A stretch of DNA of 64,000 nt from Ensifer adhaerens (GTDB lineage: Bacteria > Pseudomonadota > Alphaproteobacteria > Rhizobiales > Rhizobiaceae), in contig NZ_CP083350.1 of the NCBI RefSeq assembly GCF_020035535.1, positions 1,126,501 through 1,190,500 of the forward strand, written 5' to 3'. Positions 47,095 through 56,392 of the stretch are shown in pieces. The position numbers were made by a program, and so were the translations under genes. Position 1 is the stretch's first letter. The number at the start of each line of letters is the position of its first letter. The notes beneath the pieces are model-generated. The model was not told the origin of the DNA. It did no database searches and saw only the letters and a list, made by a program, of their open reading frames with translations.

Positions 47095-47300
47095 CTAGCT
47101 CGCTACGGCGACCAAAGGGACGCCGTGGTTGGTCGAAGCAGCGTCGTTGGACATGAGCTGTGGGCAAGAGATTGCCCACAGCAATTCGACAGGAACACAC
47201 CCGCGCATAGGTTGCCAGAAGTCTCCAGGGGACATCCCAGCTTTTCGCTGAACCAGCAGCCCGATTGCAGTGACAGGGTCGACACCGCCCTTGTAGAATC
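47095..47300 (-). pseudogene. EthD-like domain remnant
   Basis: Minus-strand reading gives VTAIGLLVQRKAGMSPGDFW, the start pattern of EthD/REDY ferredoxin-like proteins (xxGLLxRKxGMSxxxFxxxW), then an unrelated tail to a stop at 47095. There is no start codon with a ribosome site and the rest of the domain is missing, so I call it a fragment. EthD proteins assist ether or aromatic degradation. Confidence 0.4.
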
Positions 47301-47565
47301 GACGCGGAAGTCACCTTGGCCTTCAGCACTCGGGCGTAGATCATAACGTCCCGGAGGTCTCTCGGCAGCAGTACTTGGCCTGAGAACACACCGCTGGTTA
47401 AATCCCTTCGGCTGGAAGGTATACAGCACAACTTCCCACTTCATTGTTTCGGTGGATGCGGAAATCACTACCAAACCAAACATTCCTCATCGCTTGATGA
47501 CCACTGGAGAGCCTGTTTTCGGCAGCAGGGCCGAAGCCGCCTCGACTACGACTCGGGAGCAAATT

Positions 47566-49215
47566 ATGGACGACATGGCTATCGATCCCACCGATCCTTG
47601 GCGCCGCACGGAACAAACTTTTCCCCGCCTACCGGAAGAGATGATTGCACGCATCCGCAACTACGGAGTTGAGGAACATTATGATCGTGAGGCCATTCTC
47701 TTCGCGCGAGGGGACCGCGCGATCGATTTTTTCCTAGTTCTCGATGGTGAGGTGCAGATCGTCATCGACGATATCCGCCGTGGACGAGAACTGCTTTACT
47801 CTTACGACGCCCGCCAGTTCACCGGGGAGCAGAACCTATTCAATCAGCGAAAGATTCTATTAACAGGGATCGCAAAGCCGGGAACCCGGGTATTGCGCAT
47901 CGAAAATGCCGAATTCCGTGACTTTCTGGCTGGGGAACCAGACATCAGCGAGATTGTCATGCGCGCTTATATCTTACGGCGTGTCGGCTTTATTCAGCAC
48001 GCACGGGGTGGAGTTATCCTTCTCGGACGTCGAGATAGCCGGGATTTTCTGCGACTGCAGAGTTTTCTGGCGCGCAATGGCTATCCAGTCGAAGACATCT
48101 CTGTTGACGAAGGTCCCACCGGTAAGGAAATGGCTCAACAGCTCGGCCTGAAGAGCGAGGACTTTCCCGTCGTAGCGGCGGCTGACGGTCTTCTCCTTCG
48201 CAATCCCTCTAATTCGATGGTCGCCGATCAATTGGGGATTGCCGAGCCGCCGGACCCTAACGTCATATATGATGTCGCAATTGCGGGGGCAGGGCCGGCC
48301 GGGCTCGCGGCGGCGGTATATGCTGCGTCAGAGGGGCTGAAGACCATCGTCCTCGAACCGCTTGCGCCGGGCGGTCAAGCGGGCACCTCATCCAAAATTG
48401 AGAACTACCTCGGATTTCCCACCGGAATTTCCGGCCAAGCTCTCGCCGGACGCGCGCACATTCAGGCGCAGAAGTTTGGAGCTCGCATTTCAGTCTCACG
48501 CGCCGCTGTCGCGCTTGATTGTTCCGAACAACCATTTCGGCTGACCCTCGAAGATGGGCAAACTTTACGTGCAAGGTCAATCATCGTTGCCACAGGCGCG
48601 CGTTATCGGCGACTTGAGGTTCCGGGTTCTGATCGCTTCGAAGGCCAGGGTATCCACTACGCCGCGACAGCAATGGAGGCCGGGATATGCCAAGAGAAAA
48701 ACATTGTCGTCGTCGGCGGCGGCAATTCCGCCGGTCAGGCGGCCTTGTATCTGTCACGAACGGCACGGCACGTCCACATGCTGGTGCGGCGGGGCATCGC
48801 AGCAACGATGTCGGATTACCTCGTGCAGCGGATTAAGAGTTCGCCACGGATAACTCTGCACACGGAATGCGAAGTGTCCGAGCTGCAAGGCGGCGATTCC
48901 CTTGAAGCGGTTTGCTGGGTGGATCGAGCAAGAGACGAAACGATCCGACTGGACGCCTCCCACATCTTCGTGATGATTGGTGCTGACCCCAATACTGGGT
49001 GGCTGAACGGCTGTCTTGATCGTGATCGCAGCGGGTTCATCTCAACCGGTTTTCACGGGGCCGATCCGGAAGCCGCCCCCTATGCGTCTTCGCAGCCCGG
49101 CATTTTCGCCGTGGGGGATGTGCGTGCGGGTTCCGTCAAACGCGTAGCCTCAGCTGTCGGCGAGGGGGCGGTCGTGGTCCACTCCGTCCATCAATTCTTA
49201 CAAAAGGCGGTTTAG
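47566..49215 (+). CDS. cyclic-nucleotide-binding domain fused to a thioredoxin-reductase-like flavoprotein
   Basis: 549 residues from the ATG at 47566 with a GGGAG site. Residues about 20-140 form a CNB/Crp-like domain (REAILFARGDRAIDFFLVLDGE-like core), about 150-230 a thioredoxin-like segment, and from about 235 a TrxR module with FAD motif AGAGPAGLAAAVY, NAD motif VVGGGNSAGQAALYLSR and FAVGDVRAGSVKRVASA. The redox CxxC of true TrxR is missing: the place reads YAATAMEAGIC. So it is probably an NAD(P)H oxidoreductase gated by a small ligand rather than a thioredoxin reductase. The family is frequent in rhizobia. A strong terminator follows. Confidence 0.9.
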   Translation: MDDMAIDPTDPWRRTEQTFPRLPEEMIARIRNYGVEEHYDREAILFARGDRAIDFFLVLDGEVQIVIDDIRRGRELLYSYDARQFTGEQNLFNQRKILLTGIAKPGTRVLRIENAEFRDFLAGEPDISEIVMRAYILRRVGFIQHARGGVILLGRRDSRDFLRLQSFLARNGYPVEDISVDEGPTGKEMAQQLGLKSEDFPVVAAADGLLLRNPSNSMVADQLGIAEPPDPNVIYDVAIAGAGPAGLAAAVYAASEGLKTIVLEPLAPGGQAGTSSKIENYLGFPTGISGQALAGRAHIQAQKFGARISVSRAAVALDCSEQPFRLTLEDGQTLRARSIIVATGARYRRLEVPGSDRFEGQGIHYAATAMEAGICQEKNIVVVGGGNSAGQAALYLSRTARHVHMLVRRGIAATMSDYLVQRIKSSPRITLHTECEVSELQGGDSLEAVCWVDRARDETIRLDASHIFVMIGADPNTGWLNGCLDRDRSGFISTGFHGADPEAAPYASSQPGIFAVGDVRAGSVKRVASAVGEGAVVVHSVHQFLQKAV

Positions 49216-49269
49216 CGCCCATTCGCTGAAACGTAATCATCTCCAACGCTTGTGACGTCTTAATATAGT

Positions 49270-49304
49270 GAGCGGCGACGGCCTATACCGTCGCCGCTCT
49301 TTTT
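49270..49304 (+). terminator. rho-independent terminator
   Basis: Perfect 12-bp arms GAGCGGCGACGG and CCGTCGCCGCTC with a 6-base loop, followed by five T residues. It is 55 bases after the CNB-TrxR stop and the best terminator in the window. Confidence 0.85.
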
Positions 49305-49381
49305 GTCGTGGACGATCTACCGGTTGCCAGAGCTAATGATGAGTTGCTCTAGCGAAGTATTTAACGACGTCCAGCTGTCTT

Positions 49382-52300
49382 TCATTGAGGCACGGTCGGT
49401 GTGTTGGGCGACGTTGCTTCAGGGGTTACCTCCATCGACGATTTCCTTCTGCGGTGCAGAACTCCCAGGATAAACACGAAAAAGACGGGCACGAAAAAGA
49501 CCGCCAAGACAGTTGCAGAGATCATGCCGCCGAGGACACCCGAACCTATCGCATTCTGGCTCGCTGAGCTTGGGCCCGTGGCGACCGCGAGCGGGACCAC
49601 ACCCAAAGCGAATGCAAAAGAGGTCATAATAATGGGCCGGAAGCGAACTCGCGCGGCCTCTATGGCAGAATCGAGAAGTCCGCGACCTTCGGCGTAGTAG
49701 TCTTTTGCGAACTCGACGATCAGAATGGCGTTTTTCGCTGACAAACCGATAATGGCGATCAGCCCGACCTTGAAGTAGATGTCGTTGGACAAGTCCCTGA
49801 CGACGACTGCAAGCACCGACCCCACAACTCCAAGGGGGACTACGAGGATTACTGCCAGTGGGATAGACCAGCTCTCATAGAGTGCTGCAAGAAGCAGGAA
49901 CACTAGAACAATGCTTAGCGCGAAGAGGATGGGCGCTTGAGCGCCTGAGGTGAGTTCTTCGCGGGAAATTCCCGTCCACTCGTACCCGAAACCCTTTGGC
50001 AATTCGGCGGCCAACCTCTGGATTTCTGCAATGGCATCACCAGACGTGAAGCCAGGCGCAGGAGAGCCGGAAAGACGGACAGACGGATACCCGTTGTATC
50101 CGACAATTTGTGATGCACCGACCCGCCACTCAACGCTGGCAAAGGACGAAATGGGGACCATGCCTCCACTCGCATTTCTAACATTGAGCTTCAGCACGTC
50201 CTCCGTCTGGAGGCGATCGACGTCTTGGCCTTGCACCACGACGCGCTGCATCCGACCCGCATTCGGGAAGTCATTGATATATGCAGAACCGAGATTGGCT
50301 GTGATGGTGTTGTTGATGTCGGCGAATGAGACGCCGAACGTATTGGCCTTCTTTCTGTCGACCGTCAGGATGACCTGAGGTGCGAAGGGCATACCCTCAG
50401 GTCTAATTCCAACAATCCTGCCAGTTTGGCTCGCGGCACTCATGAGCTGGCCGGCGGCTTGCTGCAGCGCCACCTGACCGAGGTTTGCTCGGTCTTGGAG
50501 CCGAAATGTGAAACCCGACGAAGTACCCAGACCCTCGATTGGAGGCGGAGAAAGAGCGAATGAGACGGCGTCTTGGAGGGTGGAAAGCTTCCCGTTGATG
50601 CGGTTGGAAATGTCTTGAGCGCTATTACCTGCTCCCCGATCAGCCCAATCCTTCAGCGTGACGAACATTATTGCCGCGTTCGCGCCGTTCCCCGAAAAAC
50701 TGAAGCCCTGTATGGCTACAACGTTTGCGACGCCTGGTTCTTCCTTGAAGAACGCTTCGATCTGCGCGAGAGATCCTAGCGTACGATTGCGGCTGGCATC
50801 AGACGGCGCCCGAACGTCTACGATAAGATAACCCTGATCTTCCTCCGGAACAAACGCACTTGGCACATTGAGATATAGGTAGCCCAAGCCCCCTATGAGA
50901 GCGAGATACAGAAGCATCATCCTGCCAGCTCGACGAGCCATGGCTTGCGCCGCGCCGGTGTAGCTATCGGTCACATATTCGAACTTTCGATTGAACCACC
51001 CCGCGATGCCCTTTCTGTTAATATGGTGAACCTCAATCGGCTTCAAAAAAGTCGCGCAAAAGGCAGGCGTCAAAGAGAGTGCCAAGAACGCTGAAATAAG
51101 GATCGAGACCACCATGGTGATGCTAAACTGCTGATAGATAACGCCGACTGAACCTGGAAAGAATGCCATGGGCACGAAGACACAAGAAAGTACGAGCGTT
51201 ACGCCGACAATTGCGCCGGTAATCTGACGCATGGCCTTGATGGTTGCCTCTCGGGGAGACAGTCCCTCCTCAGCCATAATGCGCTGAACATTTTCCACGA
51301 CCACAATTGCGTCATCGACGAGTATGCCGATGGCGAGAACCATAGCGAACATTGTCAGAACGTTGATTGAGAACCCGGTGACCAGCATCACCGAGCAGGT
51401 CCCGAGAAGCGCTATCGGCACGACAATGGTGGGGACCAGCGTATATCGGAAGTTTTGCAGGAAAACGAACATCACGATGAAGACGAGGACAACGGCCTCA
51501 ATCAACGTGTGCACCACCTTCTCGATCGACGCGGTAACGAATGGACTCGTATCATATGGGATCGTGTAGCTAATCCCGTCGGGGAAGAAGGCTGATAGTT
51601 CCTGCATCTTCTTCTTGATCGCGCGCGAAACAGCGACCGCATTGCCGGTGGAAGACAGTTGGATCCCGACATGTGCTGCGGGCTGTCCGTTCAGGGTGCT
51701 GGTGATGTTATAGTCTTCAGCTCCGACCTCAATTCGGGCGACATCTTTAAGAAGGACGTTCGAGCCATCTGTGTTTGCTCGCAGTACTATCTCGCCAAAC
51801 TCCTCGGGATCGGTGAGCTGTCCTTGGACCAATACTGTGGCGGTCAGTTCCTGAGTGCCCGGGTTGGGTGCTGCGCCTATCTGCCCCGCCGCGACTTGGG
51901 AATTCTGCGCCGCGATAGCAGAATTGATATCAGCAGCAGTGATGTCGTAGCCCACCATTTTGTCGGGATCGATCCATACCCGCATGGCCCGTTGAGCGGA
52001 AAACAGTTGGGCTCGTCCGACACCATCGATACGGCGGAGCTCGCTTAGAACGTTGCGGCTGAGATAGTCTCCAAGTGCGACTTGGTCTCGCTTGCCGTCG
52101 GTTGAGTTCAACGCAACGAACATCAAGAAACCGACGCTTGCCTCTTCTACTAATATTCCGTGTTGCACGACCGCCTGAGGCAAGCGCGATTCGATCCGGC
52201 GAATAGCGTTCTGAACATCGACAGTTGCGAGCTTGATGTTTGTTCCAGTTTCCAGCGTGACAGTAATGGATAACTGACCAGACGTATCTGACGTGGACTC

Positions 52301-52534
52301 GAAATATTGCAGCCCGTCGACGTCGCTAAGTTCCTCTTCAATAAGTCGAGTGACCCCCTGATACAGGTCCGCAGGTGAGGCCCCGGGATAGTTCGCCGTT
52401 ACGGTCAACTGGGGCGGCGCAACCTTGGGGTACTGCGAGACGGGAAGAAAGGGCATCGCAATGAGCCCGGACAACGCGATGAATATAGCGATGACCCATG
52501 CTAAGATGGGTCGATTGATAAAGTATGTAGACAT
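49382..52534 (-). CDS. RND multidrug efflux permease, AcrB/MexF (HAE1) family
   Basis: 1050 residues from the ATG at 52534. The N-terminus STYFINRPILAWVIAIFIALSG is helix 1 of HAE1 pumps; the proton-relay aspartates sit in AIGILVDDAIVVVENVQR, the lysine relay in LSAKNAILIVEFAKD, and FVPEEDQGYLIVDV opens the second half. Two large periplasmic loops complete the usual length. It forms the inner-membrane trimer of a tripartite pump. It begins 11 bases after the adaptor gene, so they are one operon. No outer-membrane TolC-type gene is present; it must be supplied from elsewhere. Confidence 0.95.
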   Translation of the reverse strand: MSTYFINRPILAWVIAIFIALSGLIAMPFLPVSQYPKVAPPQLTVTANYPGASPADLYQGVTRLIEEELSDVDGLQYFESTSDTSGQLSITVTLETGTNIKLATVDVQNAIRRIESRLPQAVVQHGILVEEASVGFLMFVALNSTDGKRDQVALGDYLSRNVLSELRRIDGVGRAQLFSAQRAMRVWIDPDKMVGYDITAADINSAIAAQNSQVAAGQIGAAPNPGTQELTATVLVQGQLTDPEEFGEIVLRANTDGSNVLLKDVARIEVGAEDYNITSTLNGQPAAHVGIQLSSTGNAVAVSRAIKKKMQELSAFFPDGISYTIPYDTSPFVTASIEKVVHTLIEAVVLVFIVMFVFLQNFRYTLVPTIVVPIALLGTCSVMLVTGFSINVLTMFAMVLAIGILVDDAIVVVENVQRIMAEEGLSPREATIKAMRQITGAIVGVTLVLSCVFVPMAFFPGSVGVIYQQFSITMVVSILISAFLALSLTPAFCATFLKPIEVHHINRKGIAGWFNRKFEYVTDSYTGAAQAMARRAGRMMLLYLALIGGLGYLYLNVPSAFVPEEDQGYLIVDVRAPSDASRNRTLGSLAQIEAFFKEEPGVANVVAIQGFSFSGNGANAAIMFVTLKDWADRGAGNSAQDISNRINGKLSTLQDAVSFALSPPPIEGLGTSSGFTFRLQDRANLGQVALQQAAGQLMSAASQTGRIVGIRPEGMPFAPQVILTVDRKKANTFGVSFADINNTITANLGSAYINDFPNAGRMQRVVVQGQDVDRLQTEDVLKLNVRNASGGMVPISSFASVEWRVGASQIVGYNGYPSVRLSGSPAPGFTSGDAIAEIQRLAAELPKGFGYEWTGISREELTSGAQAPILFALSIVLVFLLLAALYESWSIPLAVILVVPLGVVGSVLAVVVRDLSNDIYFKVGLIAIIGLSAKNAILIVEFAKDYYAEGRGLLDSAIEAARVRFRPIIMTSFAFALGVVPLAVATGPSSASQNAIGSGVLGGMISATVLAVFFVPVFFVFILGVLHRRRKSSMEVTPEATSPNTPTVPQ

Positions 52535-52545
52535 TGGAAACCTGT

Positions 52546-53706
52546 TCAATGTTGGGAGGAGGGCTGCTGGTTGGTCGTGTGCGGCTCGGGTACAACCTTG
52601 CCGAATGGCTGAACCTTCATGACGCCGTCGACGATCACGCGCTCGCCGCGTTCAAGTCCACTTTCCACTATCCATTCACTACCATTCGCTCGACCCAAGA
52701 TTATGGTTCTCGGTTCGGCGACATCATCAGCACCAACGACGTAAACTTGAGCCGATCCATCGTTTGCACGGTTGACCGCTCGCTGTGGGATCGAGATAGC
52801 ATCTGGACGGACAGCCTGCGGGACACGAACCCTAACGTAGAGGCCCGGCAATAAAGCGCCCTTCCTATTCGGGAATTCGCCTCGAAGAGTTACTTGGCCG
52901 GTTGTGGTGTCCACCTTGGCAGTCGAAAAAAGCAGTCGACCCTTCTCCGGGTATGGCGTTCCGTCGTCGAGCAGGAGTTCTAGAGATACTTGTTCTGCGG
53001 CTGGTGTCTTAAGTTCGCCGAGTTCGATCGCTCGTTTCAGGCGGAGGATTTCCGACGCCGGTTGGGTGAAGTCGGCATAGACAGGATCTATCTGTTGAAT
53101 CAGCGCGAGGTTCTGCGATCCGTCAGCCGTAACAAGCGCGCCTTCCGTTACGAGGGCACCACCTATGATACCGGTGATAGGAGCGCGCACCTCTGTATAG
53201 CTTAGGTTTATTCGTGCTTCGTCGAGGCTGGCTCGAGCAGCGAGCACATCGGCATCCGCCTGACGGACAAGTACGTCTGCTGTGTCGTAGTCGGTACCGC
53301 TCACGACATTTCGGTCGCGCAGCGCCGTTTGACGTTTAAGCTGCTGCTTTGCATTCTCTTGCGTGGCGAGGGCTCTTTGAAGCGCGGCTTCAGCGCTGGA
53401 GACGCGTACTTTGAAGAGTTCGGGGTCAATACGATAAAGTACTTGTCCTTCCTCGACTAAGGTTCCCTGTTCAAATACGCGCTGCATGAGGATACCTGTG
53501 ACCCGCGCCCGAACCTCGGACACGCGGATAGCCGCGACTCGGCCAGGCAATTCATTCAGCACAGGTGTTGGTTTTGCCGCTACCGTGATTACGCCTACAG
53601 TCGGGGGCGAGGAAGCTCCCCATTGGGCGTTTGCCTTACTGGAAGCGAGGATGAGAAGCGCGCATGCGACTAGGTGAAGGCGCGTGAGAGGTCGATGTTT
53701 TTGCAT
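52546..53706 (-). CDS. RND efflux periplasmic adaptor, AcrA/MexE family
   Basis: 386 residues from the ATG at 53706 (the longer frame to 53904 is unsupported). A cleavable signal peptide ends in SSKANAQ, with no lipobox cysteine, so it is not a lipoprotein. Adaptor features are the barrel-sandwich halves VSEVRARVTGILMQRVFEQG and YTEVRAPITGIIGG, a coiled-coil hairpin between them (about residues 95-165) and the beta-barrel/membrane-proximal domain with LLPGLYVRVRVPQA. It bridges the permease and outer-membrane channel. First gene of the pump operon; no TetR gene is adjacent. Confidence 0.93.
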   Translation of the reverse strand: MQKHRPLTRLHLVACALLILASSKANAQWGASSPPTVGVITVAAKPTPVLNELPGRVAAIRVSEVRARVTGILMQRVFEQGTLVEEGQVLYRIDPELFKVRVSSAEAALQRALATQENAKQQLKRQTALRDRNVVSGTDYDTADVLVRQADADVLAARASLDEARINLSYTEVRAPITGIIGGALVTEGALVTADGSQNLALIQQIDPVYADFTQPASEILRLKRAIELGELKTPAAEQVSLELLLDDGTPYPEKGRLLFSTAKVDTTTGQVTLRGEFPNRKGALLPGLYVRVRVPQAVRPDAISIPQRAVNRANDGSAQVYVVGADDVAEPRTIILGRANGSEWIVESGLERGERVIVDGVMKVQPFGKVVPEPHTTNQQPSSQH

Positions 53707-54030
53707 TGAAAATCCGTTTGAATCGAAAAGGGCCGACTGCTCCGCCACAGGGGCTGAGTTGGGTCGGCGGTTGAGTGTCAACGAGCTAGCAGCCAGAACG
53801 TCCTGAACGGGTTCTGCTAGCGGATTTAGTTGGAAGTGTTGCCGTGTGAAGCATGATCTGAGCCATTTCGCAGGCGCATGGACACAGTAACCCCACGCGC
53901 CCATTAGAGGGCACCGTGGTTACGCGCTCATCACGCGACTGATACAAACGATCCTTGGATCGAATGCTCCGGACTACCAACCGGACGCTCATTCTCGGCA
54001 ATATAAGCAGGCTATGGATCGTTGCAGGGT

Positions 54031-54055
54031 AAGTCAAGAATAAAGTCGCGGACTT
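54031..54055. promoter_or_regulatory. possible operator in the RND upstream region
   Basis: Perfect palindrome AAGTCGCGGACTT preceded by a direct AAGTC half-site at 54031. On the minus strand it overlaps a TTGACT box resembling a -35 element. About 340 bases before the adaptor start, so the link to the pump is tentative. Confidence 0.25.
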
Positions 54056-54216
54056 AACTGAAAACAAAGTTTCGGCAGTGAACCCTACATTAGGGCGCGC
54101 AAATAGAAGTGTATTTCAAAGAGATATTCGAAATACAAAAAAATCCTCCCTCGGAGGAAGCGAAAGTCCCTCAACACTGCGATCGCGACTGTGAATGAGC
54201 CCGGAGATTTATTCAT

Positions 54217-54246
54217 GATGGGCCGACCAAAGCAGATCGGCCCATC
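54217..54246 (-). terminator. terminator hairpin of the second triple-RidA gene
   Basis: Perfect 10-bp arms GATGGGCCGA and TCGGCCCATC with a 10-base loop, 30 bases after the stop on the minus strand. The sequence after it is AT-rich but without a pure T-run. Confidence 0.6.
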
Positions 54247-54275
54247 AATTCTTCAACCTAGTTCACACGGGTGAG

Positions 54276-55553
54276 CTAGCGGCGCACCACGCAAGTAGGG
54301 TCGATTTCGACCAGCGGGCCAGGGAACATAATGCCAGTAGACGGCACAAACGCCAGCGCGGGAGCCTTTGCCGGATCGGGGAAATATTCTTTCCAAACTC
54401 GCATGAAGCCGCGATAGTCCCGCTTCGGTTCTACCAGGTAGACTCGAGCATGATGGCAATGGGCCCAATCGGTCTCGTTTGCTTCGAGTTGCTCTTTGAG
54501 CATCTCGATCGTAAAGCGAGTCTGCTCCTCGATGTCCGATCGATAGTTGCGCATCCCCTCCGGAACCGAAAAGTAGGAGATGAAGTCTGCACTAGGGATC
54601 TGGCCGGCAATGAAACGCCAGGAGCCGGCTTTGATCGTCGGAGAGAAGTTGACCTTGCGCACCTGCGTTGGGTGCCAACGAATCCCGGCGTGAGACTCTG
54701 TTTTGACATGATCTGCGTCGGGCACGAGAACGGTAAGGTTCGCGCCGCAAATAGCGCCAGGAAGGATCAAGCCCGTGACCCCCATCGAGGAGCGCGGCGG
54801 CGGGACAGGCATGTACTTCTTCCAGATGCCATCAACATCGTGGAAATGGCTTAGTTCGGGAAGGTACAATTGCGACTCTACCGCATGCTCAGCGGAGGTT
54901 CCCACCTGTGCGAGAACGCGGTTGAGGCGCGAGAAAATGTACTCAGCCTGCATTTCGGCTTCGCTGCCATAATTGGGGAAGCCGGGACGGCGAGCCACCG
55001 CGAGACCCGTGTCGAAGTTAGTCGCAGGAAACGCCGAGCAGAAAACGAGGTTTCCGGCGCGAACCGCGTGGGATGCCCCTTCGACGATCAGTGCTCCGTT
55101 GTCCTCTGGATCCTGCAGTGCTTCGCGCTTCAACTCGGAACCGCCAGCAAGAGCCACAGCGTCGAGGTTCAGTCGCACGCCGGGTACGGGAAGCGTGTCG
55201 CCGACTTCCACGGCCGTTCGGGCCGGGGGCTCCTTCGGGAAATATTCCTTCCACACTCTGTTGAATTCAAAGAAATCTGCTGCGTCTACGAGGTGGACCT
55301 CGATTTTGAGCACGCCAGCCAATGTCCCCCCGAACTCACCGAGCACAGCTTTCAAGCGCTCGAAGCAGTGGCGCGCCTGAACTTCCACAGCTGACGGGCC
55401 AATTTCGCCTGCGAGCGGGTCAGGTAATACAGCGTGACCTCGCTCGTCGAGCGGGTAGATCGACGAGGTGTAAACATAGTCTCCCGCCCGAACCGCAGAC
55501 GGTGCAGGCGCGAAGGCTTCAGCCCGGCCCCGTTCCAATTTAATCTCACGCAT
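54276..55553 (-). CDS. cytosolic protein with three RidA-like domains
   Basis: 425 residues from the ATG at 55553, directly behind GGAGGAAGAA. No signal peptide. Three RidA-like units at about residues 1-135, 145-285 and 295-425, with entry strands VRAGDYVYTSSIYP, VRAGNLVFCSAFPA and IKAGSWRFIAGQIP. The RidA catalytic arginine is kept in units 1 (EPPARTAVEV) and 2 (PPPRSSMGV) but lost in unit 3 (KAPALAFVPS). Same architecture as the Tat-exported protein at 45723, but a different location and pattern of retained arginines. Single gene, ended by a hairpin; divergent from the Liv-type transporter operon. Confidence 0.88.
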   Translation of the reverse strand: MREIKLERGRAEAFAPAPSAVRAGDYVYTSSIYPLDERGHAVLPDPLAGEIGPSAVEVQARHCFERLKAVLGEFGGTLAGVLKIEVHLVDAADFFEFNRVWKEYFPKEPPARTAVEVGDTLPVPGVRLNLDAVALAGGSELKREALQDPEDNGALIVEGASHAVRAGNLVFCSAFPATNFDTGLAVARRPGFPNYGSEAEMQAEYIFSRLNRVLAQVGTSAEHAVESQLYLPELSHFHDVDGIWKKYMPVPPPRSSMGVTGLILPGAICGANLTVLVPDADHVKTESHAGIRWHPTQVRKVNFSPTIKAGSWRFIAGQIPSADFISYFSVPEGMRNYRSDIEEQTRFTIEMLKEQLEANETDWAHCHHARVYLVEPKRDYRGFMRVWKEYFPDPAKAPALAFVPSTGIMFPGPLVEIDPTCVVRR

Positions 55554-56392
55554 TTCTTCCTCCAATAGCATGATGTGAGTTTCAAAGAGAACTTCGGAGA
55601 AACTCCCTCTCCAAATTGCGACTTCGTAGCCTGCCTTGGTGAGGCGTCTCGACGTACGACGGTGGCTTTCCACTATTTATCGCATGATTACTTTATCGAT
55701 TGGCGCTTACGTGTCAAGCGCCTGAAAACGCTACTTTCAGCATGGTTCAGCGAAAGATTCGCGTGGATTTGGTATATCAATCGATAATTACTCCTGTTAC
55801 GGCAGTGCCATGAAGCGGTGGGCCGCAGTGATTCTTCTTCGCTTCAGAGCCGGTGGCTGGCCTCGTGCGAAAACAATCGCGCCCTGCCAATCTCGTGTTG
55901 ATATCGGTGATCGCCAGGTCGGAGCTCCTGTGAGCCTGCTCACTTCCGTTTGCAAAAGAGTTAGCCAGCTTCCTGTCATCCGCTGCAGTTTTGTGCGGCT
56001 GGGTAGGCATGCCCGATAAAGCGCCAAGGTATGGATCTGAGCTGCTCTCGGCGCGATAGCGCTCACGGCTCATGCGTGTTCGGGTCTTGGGGCAGGTAAA
56101 GTGAGCGAGTTGGGATTCTAGGCTGAGTTGATTATCAAGCGATATTTCCCCCGGTCACCGAGGTTTTCACCATAGGTCTGCAGTTCCGGGGAAGTAAGGG
56201 TAATAATCAAGCTTGACACTCGAAATGAACATTTCTATAAATAATCCAACGATAAATAAGGCTGCTAATTCTGCGGTCGGGGGGATGGCGAGTAAATCGC
56301 CGTCAAAAGCGCACATGATTCCGGGAAATAGCTAACGCTCTCAAATGAGCGTGCGCTGCCGCGCTTGGTAATAGTTGGAATGGGAGGCCAAC
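55554..56392. other. intergenic between triple-RidA and the Liv-type operon
   Basis: About 840 bases, with no supported gene. AT-rich islands near 55690-55790 and 56215-56270 are probable promoters. TATCGATTG (55694-55702) and its inverted copy CAATCGATA (55778-55786) face each other 75 bases apart and could be operator half-sites. Confidence 0.4.

Larger units (their letters stand above)
53707..54275. other. intergenic upstream of the RND pump
   Basis: About 570 bases holding the pump promoter and the hairpin at 54217-54246. The palindrome AAGTC-gcg-GACTT is at 54043-54055, with a further AAGTC at 54031. No regulator gene is visible. Confidence 0.4.

Noticed and set aside
47566..49215. Naming the CNB fusion as a genuine thioredoxin reductase (trxB)
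   Set aside because: The redox CxxC is absent, so the name would imply an activity the sequence does not support.
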